Part shown: positions 48,191 through 61,029 of the stretch, one piece after another
How positions within the stretch are numbered: position 1 is the first letter of the stretch
How the letters are laid out: each line of letters opens with the position of its first letter
Assembly: GCF_036898095.1 (NCBI RefSeq)
Contig: NC_090745.1
Coordinates: 78,357,130-78,421,129 of the forward strand
Reading direction: 5' to 3'
DNA: 64,000 bases
Origin: Palaemon carinicauda
Lineage: Eukaryota > Arthropoda > Malacostraca > Decapoda > Palaemonidae
Notes under the pieces: generated by a model
The model's input: only the letters and a program-made list of their open reading frames with translations
Databases searched by the model: none
Told to the model about the DNA's origin: nothing
Made by a program: the position numbers and the translations under genes

Positions 48191-49951
48191 ATGGGTCCTA
48201 AAAAGCTTAGTTTCGGTTCAGGAAGTAGTAGCAGTGGTGAGAAAAAGAGGAAGTCTATGCTTTCATTAGAATTAAAGCAGGAAATCATAGAAAAGCATGA
48301 GCGAGGTGTACGTGTTAGCGATCTGGAACAATATGGCCGGAATATGTCAACGATCTCGATGACCATAAAACAGAAGTCAGCCATTAAATCAGTGAAACCT
48401 TCGAAGGGGATCACGATTATTTCTAAACGTCGTAGCCCTACCCTTGAAGAGATGGAACAACTTTTGTTAATATGGATCAAAGACAAAGAGATTGTTGGCG
48501 ATATGATCACGGAAACGATAATTTGTGAGACGGCCAGCGCTATCTACAGTGACTTGAAGGCGGCGCGCTCTCGGGGTGACGCGGGAGAGAGTTCAGCCGA
48601 TCCTACGACGGAGGAATTCAAGGCGTCTCGAGGTTGGTTCGAGAAATTTAGGACACGGACCGGGATTCATTCAGTTGTTCGTCATGGAGAAGCTTCGAGT
48701 TCGGACACTAAGGCTGCTAAAGACTTTGTTAAAAATTTTGAAAGCATCGTGGCGGAGGAAGGTTACGTAGAGCAGCAGGTTTTCAACTGTGATGAAACTG
48801 GTCTGTTTTGGAAAAAGATGCCTAGTCGAACTTGCATTACCGCTGAAGAGAAGAAAATGCCTGGACATAAGCCAATGAAGGATCGGTTGACTCTTGCGCT
48901 TTGTGCCAACGCCAGCGGGGACGGCAAAATTAAGCCTCTGTTAGTTTACCATTCCGAAAACCCTAGGGCATTTAAAGCACATAGAATTAATAAAGACCTG
49001 CTACATGTTCTATGGCGCTCTAATTCTAAGGCTTGGGTTACTAGGCATATCTTTGTAGAATGGGTAAACGTAGTTTTCGGCCCTGCTGTCAAGAAGTATC
49101 TTCAGGAAAGGAATTTGCCTTTGAAGTGCTTGCTTTTTTTGGACAATGCACCCGCTCACCCCCCCAGACTCGATGATATCATCGACGAACACAAATTCAT
49201 CAAGGTGTTGTATCTTCCACCGAATACCACCCCTATCCTCTAGCCCATGGACCAGCAAGTCATCTCTAATTTTAAGAAGCTGTACACCAAGCACTTATTT
49301 AAGCAGTGCTTTAATGTCACGCAAAGCACCAACTTAATTTTGCGTGAATTTTGGAGGAGCCACTTCAATATCGTGCACTGCTTAAAGATCATTGATCAGG
49401 CTTGGGAGGGAGTAACTCGTCGGACCCTGAATTCCGCTTGGAAGAAGCTTTGGCCTGATGCTGTTGCTCCCAGAGATTTCGAAGGTTTTGGCCCCGAGAA
49501 TGAACCTGTGCTTGCCGCCGAGGAAGACGTCGAAGAGATTGTATCCCTTGGCAAGTCCATGGGTCTGGAGGTGGATGAAGATGACATCACTGAACTCGTC
49601 GATGAGCATCACGAAAAGCTCACCACCGAGGAACTCAAGGAGCTGCAAGCCATGCAGCATGATGAGTTCCAAGCGCAGTTGAGTGAGTCGGAGGAGATCG
49701 AGGAGGTAGGCGAAATCATAGGTACGGCGGAAATAAAACAGATGTTAGCATATCATCAACACGTCGTTGATTTCATCGACAAGCATCACCCACAGAAACT
49801 TCAGGTTTGCCGTGTTGTTGCGCAGTTCGATGATGTTTGCTTTACGCATCTCAGAAAAATCCTTAAAAGCCGTACAAAGCAACTTTCACTCGATAGTTTA
49901 TTTAAAAAATCTCTACTAAAACGGTCTAGTGATCATGATGAAAAGAAATAA
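48191..49951 (+). pseudogene. Tigger-like transposase, one internal stop
   Basis: Cut-and-paste transposase of the pogo superfamily. Met at 48191 is chosen because M-G-P-K-K is a typical Tigger start; the frame is open 26 codons further up. Residues ~20-75 resemble a helix-turn-helix (Psq-like) domain, ~95-160 a CENP-B-type DNA-binding domain, and ~195-400 the DDE_1 catalytic core. Candidate acidic residues are Asp in N-C-D-E-T-G, Asp in F-L-D-N-A-P-A-H and Asp in P-M-D-Q. A single TAG at 49241-49243 breaks it just before P-M-D-Q; otherwise the frame is continuous for about 586 codons. The last ~130 residues are acidic and poorly defined. This is the best-preserved transposon protein here. 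Confidence 0.9.
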
Positions 49952-51423
<1,472 letters not shown>

Positions 51424-51623
51424 AAAAATGTTATTTTCCTTAGTAAAATAAATTTTTGAATATACTTACCCGATGATCATATAGCTGTCAGCTCTGCTGC
51501 CCGACAGAAAAAACCTACGGGCGGAATACGCCAGCGATCGCTATACAGGTGGGGGTGTACATCAACAGCGCCATCTGTCAAGTAGGTACTCAAGTACTCG
51601 ATGTCAACAAAGAACCAATTTTC
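51424..51623. repeat. Left ITR of element G
   Basis: From ACTTACCCGATGATCATA inward it matches the reverse complement of the right ITR, with essentially one difference near 51616. The outer 37 bp are specific to this end. Confidence 0.92.
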
Positions 51624-51673
51624 TCCTCTGTCCACTGGGTCTCTATTGGGGAGGAAGGGTGGGTCCTTTAATT

Positions 51674-51773
51674 TATGATCATCGGGTAAGTATATTCAAA
51701 AATTTATTTTACTAAGGAAAATAACATTTTTCAATATTAAACTTACCCGATGATCATATAGCTGATTCACACC
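51674..51773. repeat. Internal complementary region of element G
   Basis: The left half is the reverse complement of 51424-51480. The right half is the reverse complement of 57765-57804. Because the two ITRs share their inner part, the ICR is itself a large imperfect palindrome with TATGATCATCGGGTAAGT-type arms. Confidence 0.92.
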
Positions 51774-52214
51774 CAGGGGGGTGGGTAGAGACCAGCATTA
51801 CATGTTGACATTATTATGAGCTAAGTATTCCGTATTTCATTTTAGCAGTTATTCAAAATAACAAGCATAAAATAAATAAGTACCTGGTAAGGAAGACGAC
51901 TTGAACAATTACTCTGCCTTTTTAAGTACGTCTTCCTTACTGAGCCTCGCGATCCTCATAGGATGCTGAGCAACTCCTAGGAGCTGAAGTATGAAGGGTT
52001 GCAACCCATACTAAAGGTCCTCATCAAAACCTCTAATCTAGGCACTTCTCAAGAAATGATTTTGACCACCCGCCAAATCAAGTAGGATGCGAAAGGCTTC
52101 TTAGCCTTCCGGACAACCCAAAAATATTTCAAGAGAAAGATTAAAAAGGTTCTGGAATTAGGGAATTGTAGTGGTGGAGCCCCCACCACTACTGCACTCG
52201 TTGCTACGAATGGT

Positions 52215-53140
52215 CCCAGAGTGTAGCAGTTCTCGTAAAGAGACTGGACATTCTTAAGATAAAAGACGCGAACACTGATTTGCTTTTCCAATAGGTTGCG
52301 TCGAATATACTTTGCAGAGATCTATTTTGTTTAAAGGCCACGGAAGTTGTGACAGCTCTAACTTCGTGTGTCCTTACCTTCAGCCAAGCTTGGTCTTCCT
52401 CATTCAGAAGGGAATGAGCTTCTCGTATTAACAGTCTGATAAAATAGGATAAAGAATTCTCTGACATAGGCAAAGATGGATTCTTAACTGAACACCATAA
52501 AGCTTCAGACGGGCCTCGTAAAGGTTTTTAAAATAGAACTTAAGAGCTCTTACAGGACATAATACTCTTTCTAGTTCATTTCCAACCATACGATAAGTAT
52601 GGAATATCGAACGATATTGGTCAAGGCCGAGAAGGCAGCTCGTGTTTGGCTAGAAAACCAAGTTGTAGAACATGTAGCCATTTCGGATGAGAATCCGATG
52701 TTCTTGCTGAAGGCATGAATCTCACTGACTCTTTTAGCTGTGGTTAAGCATATCAGGAAAAGAGTCTTAAAGGCGAGATCTTTCAGGGAGGCTGATTGAA
52801 GTGGTTCGAACCTGTCTGACATAAGGAATCTTAGAACCACGTCTAAATTCCAACCAGGTGTAACCAAACGACGCTCCTTCGTGGTCTCAAAAGACTTAAG
52901 GAGGTCCTGTAGATCTTTATTGTTGGAAAGATCTAAGCCTCTGTGACGGAAGACTGATGCCAACATGCTTCTGTAACCCTTGATAGTGGGAGCTGAAAGA
53001 GATCGTTCTTTCCTCAGATATAAGAGGAAGTCAGCTATTTGAGTTACAGAGGTACTGGTCGAGGATACGGATACTGACTTGCACCAGTTCCGGAAGATTT
53101 CCCACTTCGATTGGTAGACTCTAAGGGTGGATGTTCTCCT
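52215..53140 (-). pseudogene. DIRS tyrosine recombinase (element G)
   Basis: N-terminal domain with K-G-Y-R-S-M near 52975. First catalytic Arg in T-A-K-R-V-S-E-I-H near 52725. His-x-x-Arg in H-E-V-R-A near 52360. A one-base deletion in a T-run near 52257 shifts the frame immediately before the expected F-Y-L-K block, so the catalytic Tyr (near 52253) is present only in the next frame. Another frame break lies between 52571 and 52473. Otherwise it is well preserved compared with B-E. Confidence 0.8.
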
Positions 53141-53419
53141 TGCTCTAGCAATCGCTCTGGTTGCCTCCTTCGAAAAACCTCTAGTTCTCGAGAGTCTTTC
53201 GATATTCTGAAGGCAGTCAGACGAAGAGCGTGGAGGCCTTGGAGTACCTTCTTTACGCGTGGCAGACGTAGCAGGTCCACCCTTAGGGGAAGTGTTCTGG
53301 GAACGTCTACTAGCCATCGAAGTACCTCGGTGAGTTATTCTCTCGCGGGCCAGAGGGAAGCAACTAGCGTCAACTTTGTCCCTTCGTGAGAGGCGAACTT
53401 CTGCAGTACCTTGTTGACA

Positions 53420-54262
53420 ATCTAGAACGGAGGGAATGCATATAGATCTAGATGTGACCAATCTAGTAGAAAGGCATCTATATGAACTACTGCTGGGTCC
53501 GGGATAGGTGAGCAAAGTATTGGGAGCCTCTTGGTCATCGAGGTTGCGAAGAGATCTATGGTTGGCTGGCCCCAGGTGGCCCAAAGTCTCTTGCATACAT
53601 CCTTGTGGAGGGTCCAATATGTTGGAATTATTTGTCCCTTCCTACTGAGACAATCTGCTATGACATTCAAGTTGCCTTGGATGAACCTCGTTACTAGTGA
53701 AAAGTCTAGACCTGTTGAACAGGAGAGGAGGTCTCTTGCGAACTCGTACCATGTCAGAGAGTAGGTCCCTCCTTGCTTGGAGATGTACGTCAAAGCAGGG
53801 TGTTGACCGTGTTCACCTCCACCACTTTGCCTTGAAGGAGAGACCTGAAGCTTTTCCAGGTCAGACGTACTGCCAGAAGCTTCTTGCAGTTGAAATGCAT
53901 TGTCCTTTGACTCGAGTTCCATAATCCCGAGCATTCCCTACCGCCTAATGTCGCACCCCAGCCTACGTCCGATGCGTCCGAGAAGAGAACGTGGTTGGGA
54001 GTCTAAACAGTCAGGGGAAGACCCTTTCAAAGGTTGATAAAGTCCTTTCACCAAGTCAGACCAGACTTTATCTTTCCGGAAACCGGGATCGAGACCGCTT
54101 CTAGCGTCTTGTCCTTTTCCAGTGAAAAGCTAGATGATACAGAAGAGGACGGAGGTGTAGTCTTCCAAGTGACACAAATTGAACCACGGATGACAGTGTC
54201 CTAACCAGACTCATCCACAGCCTGACAGGGCAGTGTTCCTTCTTCAGCATCTCCTGGATGGA
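53420..54262 (-). pseudogene. DIRS RT thumb and RNase H (element G)
   Basis: Starts within the RT thumb (an L-G-R-L-H-L-R-P-L block near 54150). RNase H continues to about 53600: I-S-K-Q-G-G-T near 53780 and A-D-C-L-S-R-K near 53640, the latter containing a catalytic Asp. The conserved segment after it (I-D-L-F-A-T near 53550) matches H. The Y-x-D-D palm is absent, so no cDNA synthesis is possible from this copy. Confidence 0.75.
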
Positions 54263-55070
54263 TAGCAGGGCTGGGGGTTGATCGTCTTGTTCAGCAATGT
54301 CCTCATCAGAGGGTTCCTCATCCGAAACTGATGAGGAAACGGCAACGGAGTGGGCAACGTCTGACTCGCTGAATCCGGTCGCACTGGTGGATGCGTGACG
54401 GAGCCGGACACAAGATCATGGTACTGCTGCACAGTCTGTGAACTGTCAACCATGGGGACGCGAGGAAGTACAGCGTCAACCCGAAACTGTCTAGACAGTC
54501 TGGGTTGTGCAGTCAACCCCCTACAGGGTTGCTGAGGTTGCCGCACTGCGTCACAACAAGTCACCTCTGCTGGTTGTTGAACGTCTTCCTAGTGACACAC
54601 TGAACGTCCACAACCACCTCCGAGAGTCGCTTAACGTCAACGTGCGACTGGCAACCCACACTGAGTCGCACCGGTGGAGGAACCATCTCAACTGGCGGAC
54701 GTGAGTAGGATACCTCAGCGTCAACAGGGCGTACAACCAACCGGTAGGAAGGTTGTTGGCTAGAAGGTTCTTCTCCGTAAAAAATCCTCTAACAAGGACA
54801 CAAGCTTGGACTGCATGTCTTGCAACAAAGCCCATTAGGGTCTATGGGAGCAGGTGTGGCAACAGACGGGGTTAGCGACTGAAGCGGAACCATTTACCAT
54901 CCCTGGAAGCCTTGTTATGCTTTAATTAAAGTCCATAGGAGGCTAAGCAGCTTAAGGCTCCTCTCCAAATGACAGAGTCCTCAAAGGAATATCAGAAGGA
55001 GGGAGAACAGCACTTTCTCATCTACAGGAACCATGTCCAAGAAAAGCTAGGTTATCTCAGTGAGGGTCTC

Positions 55071-55246
55071 ACTGGTGCAAAAGCAGCAGACCAGAAGGCA
55101 ACGTTATGTAACTGCTTGACAGTCTGTGAACTGTCAAAAACTGAACTGTCAACCACAACAGGTGCGTGAGGACATACAGCACTGGTGCATTAGTAGCAGA
55201 CCAGAAGGCAACGTCATGTAACTGCTTGACAGTCTGTGAGCTGGCA
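55071..55246. repeat. 110-bp-spaced direct repeat in G gag region
   Basis: Segments 55071-55136 and 55181-55246 share ACTGGTGCA, AGCAGACCAGAAGGCAACGT and TGTAACTGCTTGACAGTCTG. Confidence 0.85.
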
Positions 55247-55320
55247 ACAACCAAAGCTGTGTGGGGAAGCCTCAACTCCTGACTGACTAGTCTGCTGCGG
55301 GCGAGTGGCGGTAACCACAG

Positions 55321-55875
55321 TGGGTTGCGGAGGCTGACACACCGTGTCAAAACACGGCAGCTTGTGGTAGCTCACGCACGGCAACGGAGTGCTCCGTGTG
55401 TCTGTGGGAGTCAGCATGCGTCTGGCAGGGTCGACAGCGCATGGGTGGAGGAGCTCTCACAACAAGAGTGTGGGAGCAGGCAGCCATGCTGGGCGCACAA
55501 CCGTGGCAGGTTGTAGGCAAACGGGTGCATCGTCAACCTTCTCCGCAGTCGGAGTGTGGGAGCAGGCAACAACCAAAGCGGAGTGGTGGTGCGTGGTGGG
55601 GACTGCCGTGGGTTGCGGAAACTAACGCATCGCGTCAAAACACGGCAGCTTGACTCCACCTTCCCACTGCTGATGCGGTAGCTCACGCATGTTAACGGAG
55701 GGAGCCGCACGTCGGCTAACGTTAACATGCGTCTGGCAGGGTCGATTGCGCATCGGAGGTGGAGCTCTCCGCAGCCGGAGTGTGGGAGCAGGCAGCCTCA
55801 GCGTGAGCTGGGCGCACAACAGTGGCAGGTTGTAGGCTAACGAGAGCAGTGTCAACCTTCTCCGCACGAAACTCG
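55321..55875. repeat. 288-bp tandem duplication in G gag region
   Basis: Units begin at 55321 and 55609 (TGGGTTGCGG). Shared blocks include CAAAACACGGCAGCTTG, ATGCGTCTGGCAGGGTCGA and GAGTGTGGGAGCAGGCAGCC. Confidence 0.85.
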
Positions 55876-56452
55876 AAACTCCTGCATAACCGCAGCTAAC
55901 TGAGTCTGCATAGACTGCAGTAAAGACCACTTAGGGTCTACAAAAAACGGCAACAGACGGAGCTACTGTCCGTTGAGACTGAGGGTCTAAAACAGCTGGT
56001 GCGGCAACAGACGGAGTTACTGCCTGTTGCGGTACCACCTTGCCTCTCTTGGGAGGTGTGCAGTCGTCGGATGACTGCAGCGAGTCCGAACTGACCCAGT
56101 GGCTACACCTAGGCCGTTGGATTTGCGCGGAAGGGACCGACTTGCACTTAAAAGCTGCAAGATTTGGTCCATGGTTTCTTACGAGAAACCTCTTCCGCAG
56201 ACGAGGAATAAATGGGCTCTCTCGTCTTTGTGTGGGTGGGGCGATCTCACGTCGGCAAACGTGTGTAGATACGCCCGAAACCACGGAGGGAAAAACGTCT
56301 GTTCGTCGATCAAGGCCTGTGGAACCCATAAGTCGTTCGACATTACTTCTCCCCTGGGCTTGGGAGCTTGTAAGAGGTCCCGGACTAGGTGAACAACTGG
56401 CACGAACAGACGAACCCTCGGACGCAACACTGTAACACTTTGCGCATATCAC

Positions 56453-57629
56453 TTTATCACTTTTGATTTTCTGTTTGCACTTATTTCACTGAAATCGAAA
56501 CTTTAACTGATTTCTACCTGAAACACGCAATCCTATCCTTCATTAAAAGGTAGTAATTGCGAAAACAGTTTTACCATGCAACAGAAAAACATAAATAAAG
56601 ATAAAGAATTCAGTGGCTGGAAAAGAGACTAAACACTAGATCAAATAAACTACGTTTACAATCTCTCACCGCATAAAGCCTGGGAACAAGAATAAAACCC
56701 TAGAAACGTTTTACCTTCTTCCCCTACAGCGACTAGGGAGAAGAGTAAAAAACGAGAACAACGTTACCCGCTTGAACGAAACGTTTATTCTCCTCTCTCT
56801 CCCTCCGTCTCTATCTCTCTCTCTCTTCTCTCTTGATTTAGCACCTGAGAGAAGAGCCCAATTATATATCGTTAAAACATGTTATTTGCTAAAGGAAAAA
56901 ACTGAAAGGTTTCCCAAATAAAAAGTTCCTTTATTTAGAATTTAAACCATTTAAGCTAAGAAAGAAAGAACGAAACGCTAGAATCGGTTTACTCTTACTG
57001 CAAAGTGAAACCGTGATACACTCTCTCTCTATCGTAACGATAGAGCGCAAGTTGAACGTTCTGAACGTCAACAACTGCGGAGACTAAAAACTAAACGTTA
57101 GTTCATCTTTGAAAACAGTACGAGACTATCAAAGAAATTCTTCCATAAAACATTAAAATTAAAAAATTATTAAATTCTTTAAAGGTTAAATACGATATAA
57201 CGGGCTCAATGTTAATTAACTTCGGTTCCAAGTTAGGACCGCCTACTATTAGGAAAGGTCGCATATAAACAAACATAAAAATTTATTTTTTATAAGTTTA
57301 TAATAATTGGAAAGTTAACCGAAGAGGCCTAAAAAGGCGGAGAGATATAAAATAAATGGATCTATAACGTTGTTAAGCTAAATTACCAAAAACCTAAACA
57401 CACTTCCGTCTAAGGGAAGGGTCGGCCATTTAAAAGTGAAAGAGAGTCCATACTCTCTTCGTCACCATAATTAAATCTATCCAAAACGAGTTCAAGTTTT
57501 GAAATGAAGAAAAAACCCCTGCATAGCGAAAGCTCAAAACTGGAATAGTGTACTTCACCAAATCGTTGTGAAAACAAATCCAGTTAGGGACGGCGTATTT
57601 AGTAGGTCTTGCCAGTGGCACGACAGAGG
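56453..57629. other. 5' leader region of element G
   Basis: AT-rich with CT-rich stretches near 56793-56833 and 57018-57030. No coding sequence recognised. It lies between gag and the right ITR. Confidence 0.5.
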
Positions 57630-57804
57630 GAAAATTTGTTCTTTGTTGACATCGAGTACTTGAGTACCTACTTGACAGATGGCGCTGTTGATGTACACCC
57701 CCACCTGTATAGCGATCGCTGGCGTATTCCGCCCGTAGGTTTTTTCTGTCGGGCAGCAGAGCTGACAGCTATATGATCATCGGGTAAGTTTAATATTGAA
57801 AAAT
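57630..57804. repeat. Right ITR of element G
   Basis: Inverted partner of 51424-51623. The outer 20 bp specific to this end recur in the ICR. Confidence 0.92.
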
Positions 57805-58052
57805 ATGAAACATTTTTAAAATGCATCATTAGAAAGAATCTAGCCTACATATGTAAACATCTTGGTATATATATTTTATAACCTGTAAGGGAAGAAAATA
57901 CATATATTAGTTCACTGGTAAATGCCACTCAATTTTGTGAAATTAAATGTTTGATTTCACTTAGTTGTTAGATATGTTTCAACACGGTGTACAAATGTTC
58001 ACATGGCACTGGTGTTATTGATTAGATTCTGCACCTATGTAGAACAGTCCAA

Positions 58053-58108
58053 AAATCACCATAGTGATTTTCACTAAAAGGTATTAGACTCGGAGGTGCT
58101 AATACCTG
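58053..58108. other. Two consecutive hairpins beyond the YR of element H
   Basis: 58053-58072: 8-bp perfect stem AAAATCAC/GTGATTTT with a CATA loop. 58080-58108: 9-bp perfect stem AGGTATTAG/CTAATACCT with an 11-nt loop. They lie about 50-110 bp past the YR stop, in the expected 3' end region of H. Confidence 0.6.
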
Positions 58109-58159
58109 TTCACCCAATACACTGTTAAGTACCAAAACAGTCCACTCTTCATCGCAGCA

Positions 58160-59260
58160 CTAGACGACAGGTTTCATAATACTACCTGCCGCCAACACAA
58201 AGTGTTTTATCTCGTGCACTTCCTTCGCATAATGTTTATAGAAGACTCTGGATGATTTCCAACCCGTATATGAGCGCAGTCTATCAAAGTCCATATGTTG
58301 AAAGTAGTTCAACGAGGAAGCAACTTTTCTAGGATCGTGACCTGCGGGTGTACTGTCAGGATCCGCTCTGCAAATAAAATAGGTGAGTTTTGCCCTCAGT
58401 TGTTTTAGGGATAGGTTTGATCCTAAGGTTTTGCCTCGGAAGAGCTGTCCCTCCTTGAAGTCTGAAGTTCTTCGAAGATAGACCTTAAGACACTCTACCG
58501 GACATAGAGAGACATCTTCCTTCCGAGGGCAGATTCTCCAAGGACCCCACCTTTTGGTGGGTAGCTCGTTTTTGGTGAGAAAGGTAGGATCGGGAAAAAG
58601 ATTCAGTTCTCCCTCTTCTATGAACTGAATATGGCCTTCGTTTCTGGATAAGGCCACTATTTCACTAACTCTAGCCCCTGAGGCTATAGTGAACAGGAAT
58701 ATCACTTTCTGTGTTAGATCCTTTAGGGTACAATCATCATTGTTCAAATTTGAAGCATAGTGCAAGACTATGTCCAAGGACCATGATATGGGCTTTGGAG
58801 GGGTTGCTGGTTTAAGTCTAGCGCATGCTTTTGGAATCTTATTGAAGATTTCATTTGAAAGGTCCACCTGAAAGGCGTAAAGAAGAGGTCAAGTCAAAGC
58901 CGACTTACTCGCAGTTATCGGGGTGGAAGCTAGGCCTTGTTCATGAAGGTAGATGAAGGAGGAGAGGCAGTAATCTATTGAAATTTCTGCCGGTTTCATT
59001 GTTTTCACAAAGGAAACCCACTTCTTCCAAGATGATTCGTATTGTCTTCTGGTTGACTTTGACTTGTATTCTTCTATAAAATTGATGTTGTCCTTTGAGA
59101 TCCCAAACCTTTTCCTGGCTGCTAAGGTGAGAAAATCATGAAATGTAGGTTTTTGGTTCTCAAGGATGAAGCGTAGAAAGTCGACTTCTGAACCAGTTGG
59201 GATAGTATTGGCTTCGGTAGAGTAAACAGCTTCAGTTTCACTTCTAGAACTAGAGGGAAC
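58160..59260 (-). pseudogene. DIRS tyrosine recombinase (element H), one stop
   Basis: Frame 59707-58160 is continuous except for one TGA at 58889-58891. The recognisable YR begins near 59090 with a T-R-R-Q-Y-E-S-S-W core-binding block. Catalytic residues: Arg in S-G-A-R-V-S-E-I near 58680, His and Arg in G-H-D-P-R-K near 58340, and Tyr in the F-Y-K-H-Y block near 58240. All are in one frame. With the single stop it encodes two pieces. It would act on the circular DNA intermediate. Confidence 0.85.
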
Positions 59261-60930
59261 CAATTTCTTCCGGGCCATTTGGGGGCCACTACTGCTGCTG
59301 TTCCCCTGAAGGATCTCAGCTTGTTGAGGACCTTCAGCAGGAGGTTGGTTGGTAGGAACAGATAGATGCGATTCCATCTGTTCCAATTGAGGAACATGGC
59401 GTCCACTGCTTCTGCCCGAGGGTCCTCGTAAGAGGTGACATATCGAGGTAGTTTCTTGTTGTCGCTCGTTGCGAAGAGGTCGATCTGCAGTTCCGGGACT
59501 TTTTCCAATATGAAGGAGAATGAGTCTGCGTCTAGGGACCATTCTGTCTCTATCGGCTTTTGCCTGGATAGAGCATCCGTCGTCACATTGCGGAAGCCTT
59601 GCAGATGAACTGCTGATAAGTGCCATCTTTTCTTCCTTGCCAAGCGGAAGATGGCTAACATCACGTGATTGATGTGAGGCGATCACAAGCCTTGTCGGTT
59701 CAGACATTTCACTACAGCATTAATTCGCTGTCCAAGACCAGCCTGATGCGGGCTGGTCTTCGAGGGGATAGTTTCTTCAACGTTAGGAAAACTGCCATGG
59801 CTTCCAGGATGTTGATGTGAAAGGTCTTGAACTGGTGTGACCAATTCCCTTGCACTTTCCTTTGATGGGAATGGTCTCCCCATCCTTCAGTGAGGCATCT
59901 GTATGAATGACCACTGAAGGTTGAGGTGGTTGTAAGGGAATTGTCCTTGTCAGACTCTTGACCTTTGACCATGGCCGTAGAAGCGTTTGCAGTAAGGTCA
60001 GTGTCAATTTTTGTTGATCTCTTTGAGCGTTTGATGCATATCTTCTCCAGACTCCTGACGCATCCTAGAGTTGTGCTTTTAGCACTGGGTCTGTCACTGC
60101 TGCAAACTGGAGAGAGCCCAGTACTCTTTCCTGTTGGCGTCTTGAAATCTTCTTGAGTTTCAGTAGTCTCTTTGACAGATCCCGCAATCTCTCTCCTCTT
60201 CTTCGGTGGAATGGAGAGGCGATGTGACTGCAAGTTCCAATGGATTCCTAACAATTGAAACTCCTGAGCTGGAGAGAGGCGAGATTTCTTGTGGTTGATC
60301 TTGAAGCCCAGGTGTTCTAGGAACTGAATCACCTTTGTTGCTGCCTGCAGACAAGCTGTTTTGGATGCTGCCCACACCAGCCAGTCATCCAGGTATGCCG
60401 CTACTTGAATGCCTTCTAAGCGCAGCTGTTGGACGACCGTGTCCGCAAGTTTTGTTAATATCCTTGGCGCTATGTTTAGTCCAAAGGGCATGGCTGTGAA
60501 GGCATATTTTGTCTTCTGTAGCCTGAATCCTAGGTAGGAGAAGAGGGGGCGGCTGACTGGTAGGTGCCAATAAGCATCCGCCAGGTCTATCGAGACTGTG
60601 TACGCTCATTTCGGTAATAGGGTCCTTTTGTGTTGCAGGGTTAGCATCCGGAACTTGTTGTTCTTTATGAACCTGTTGAGTGGAGACAAGTCTAGAATGA
60701 CTCTGAGTTTGTCCGAGTCCTTCTTGGGAACACAAAACAGCCTTCCCTGGAATTTGATGGACTTCGTTTTCCTTATTACCTTTTTGTTCAAGAGTTCTGA
60801 GGTATATTCTTCCAATAACGGGGTGGAGTGTTGGAAGAATTGAGGAAAAGGGGGTGGAATTTTGTTCCATTTCCAACCGAGTCCATTCTTGATTAGGCTG
60901 TGGGCCCAGGGATCGAAGGTCTAACAATCC
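59122..60930 (-). pseudogene. DIRS reverse transcriptase and RNase H (element H)
   Basis: RT fingers at about 60815-60610; a TGA at 60606-60608; then the palm in the same frame: S-I-D-L-A-D-A-Y-W-H (first Asp) near 60590, M-P-F-G near 60490, and an intact Y-L-D-D-W-L near 60395. A frameshift follows in the thumb near 60150. RNase H shows T-D-A-S near 59905, L-E-A-M near 59805 and L-D-S-E near 59730, all catalytic acids. It shifts frame once more into 59664-59122, with T-D-A-L-S-R near 59575 giving the last Asp. Three or four small lesions separate it from an intact enzyme. Confidence 0.8.
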
Positions 60931-61029
60931 CGAAAGTGGAAAAGTCTCCCTCCTACCTGGAGCCTCTCATTGCTGAGATATTCCTGAGGATCTATTTCCG
61001 TGACCGCGTCCTCCTCTACCCCTTGAGGG

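Larger units (their letters stand above)
54270..56452 (-). pseudogene. DIRS gag-like region (element G), with repeats
   Basis: The first open part (56452-55931, 173 codons) starts with a C-A-K-C motif and contains a basic P-P-K-R-G-K patch near residue 136. Further open pieces follow to 54244 in changing frames. The middle is built of tandem duplications (55071-55246 and 55321-55875) that expand a Pro/Ala/Arg-rich stretch. No major homology region is recognisable, so the gag assignment rests on position and on the Cys motif. Confidence 0.5.
51424..57804 (-). mobile_element. DIRS-like element G, intact ends, RT palm deleted
   Basis: About 6.4 kb. ITRs at 51424-51623 and 57630-57804 are almost identical over about 160 bp, implying a recent insertion. 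The ICR is at 51674-51773. The minus strand encodes gag (56452-54270), the RT thumb with RNase H (54262-53420) and YR (53140-52225). The RT fingers and palm are missing. The ITR sequence differs from B and from C/D/E, so it is a separate DIRS family. Confidence 0.9.

Noticed and set aside
54969..56452. Plus-strand open frames in the gag region of G
   Set aside because: Shadows of a GC-rich duplicated coding region; the element's coding strand is minus.
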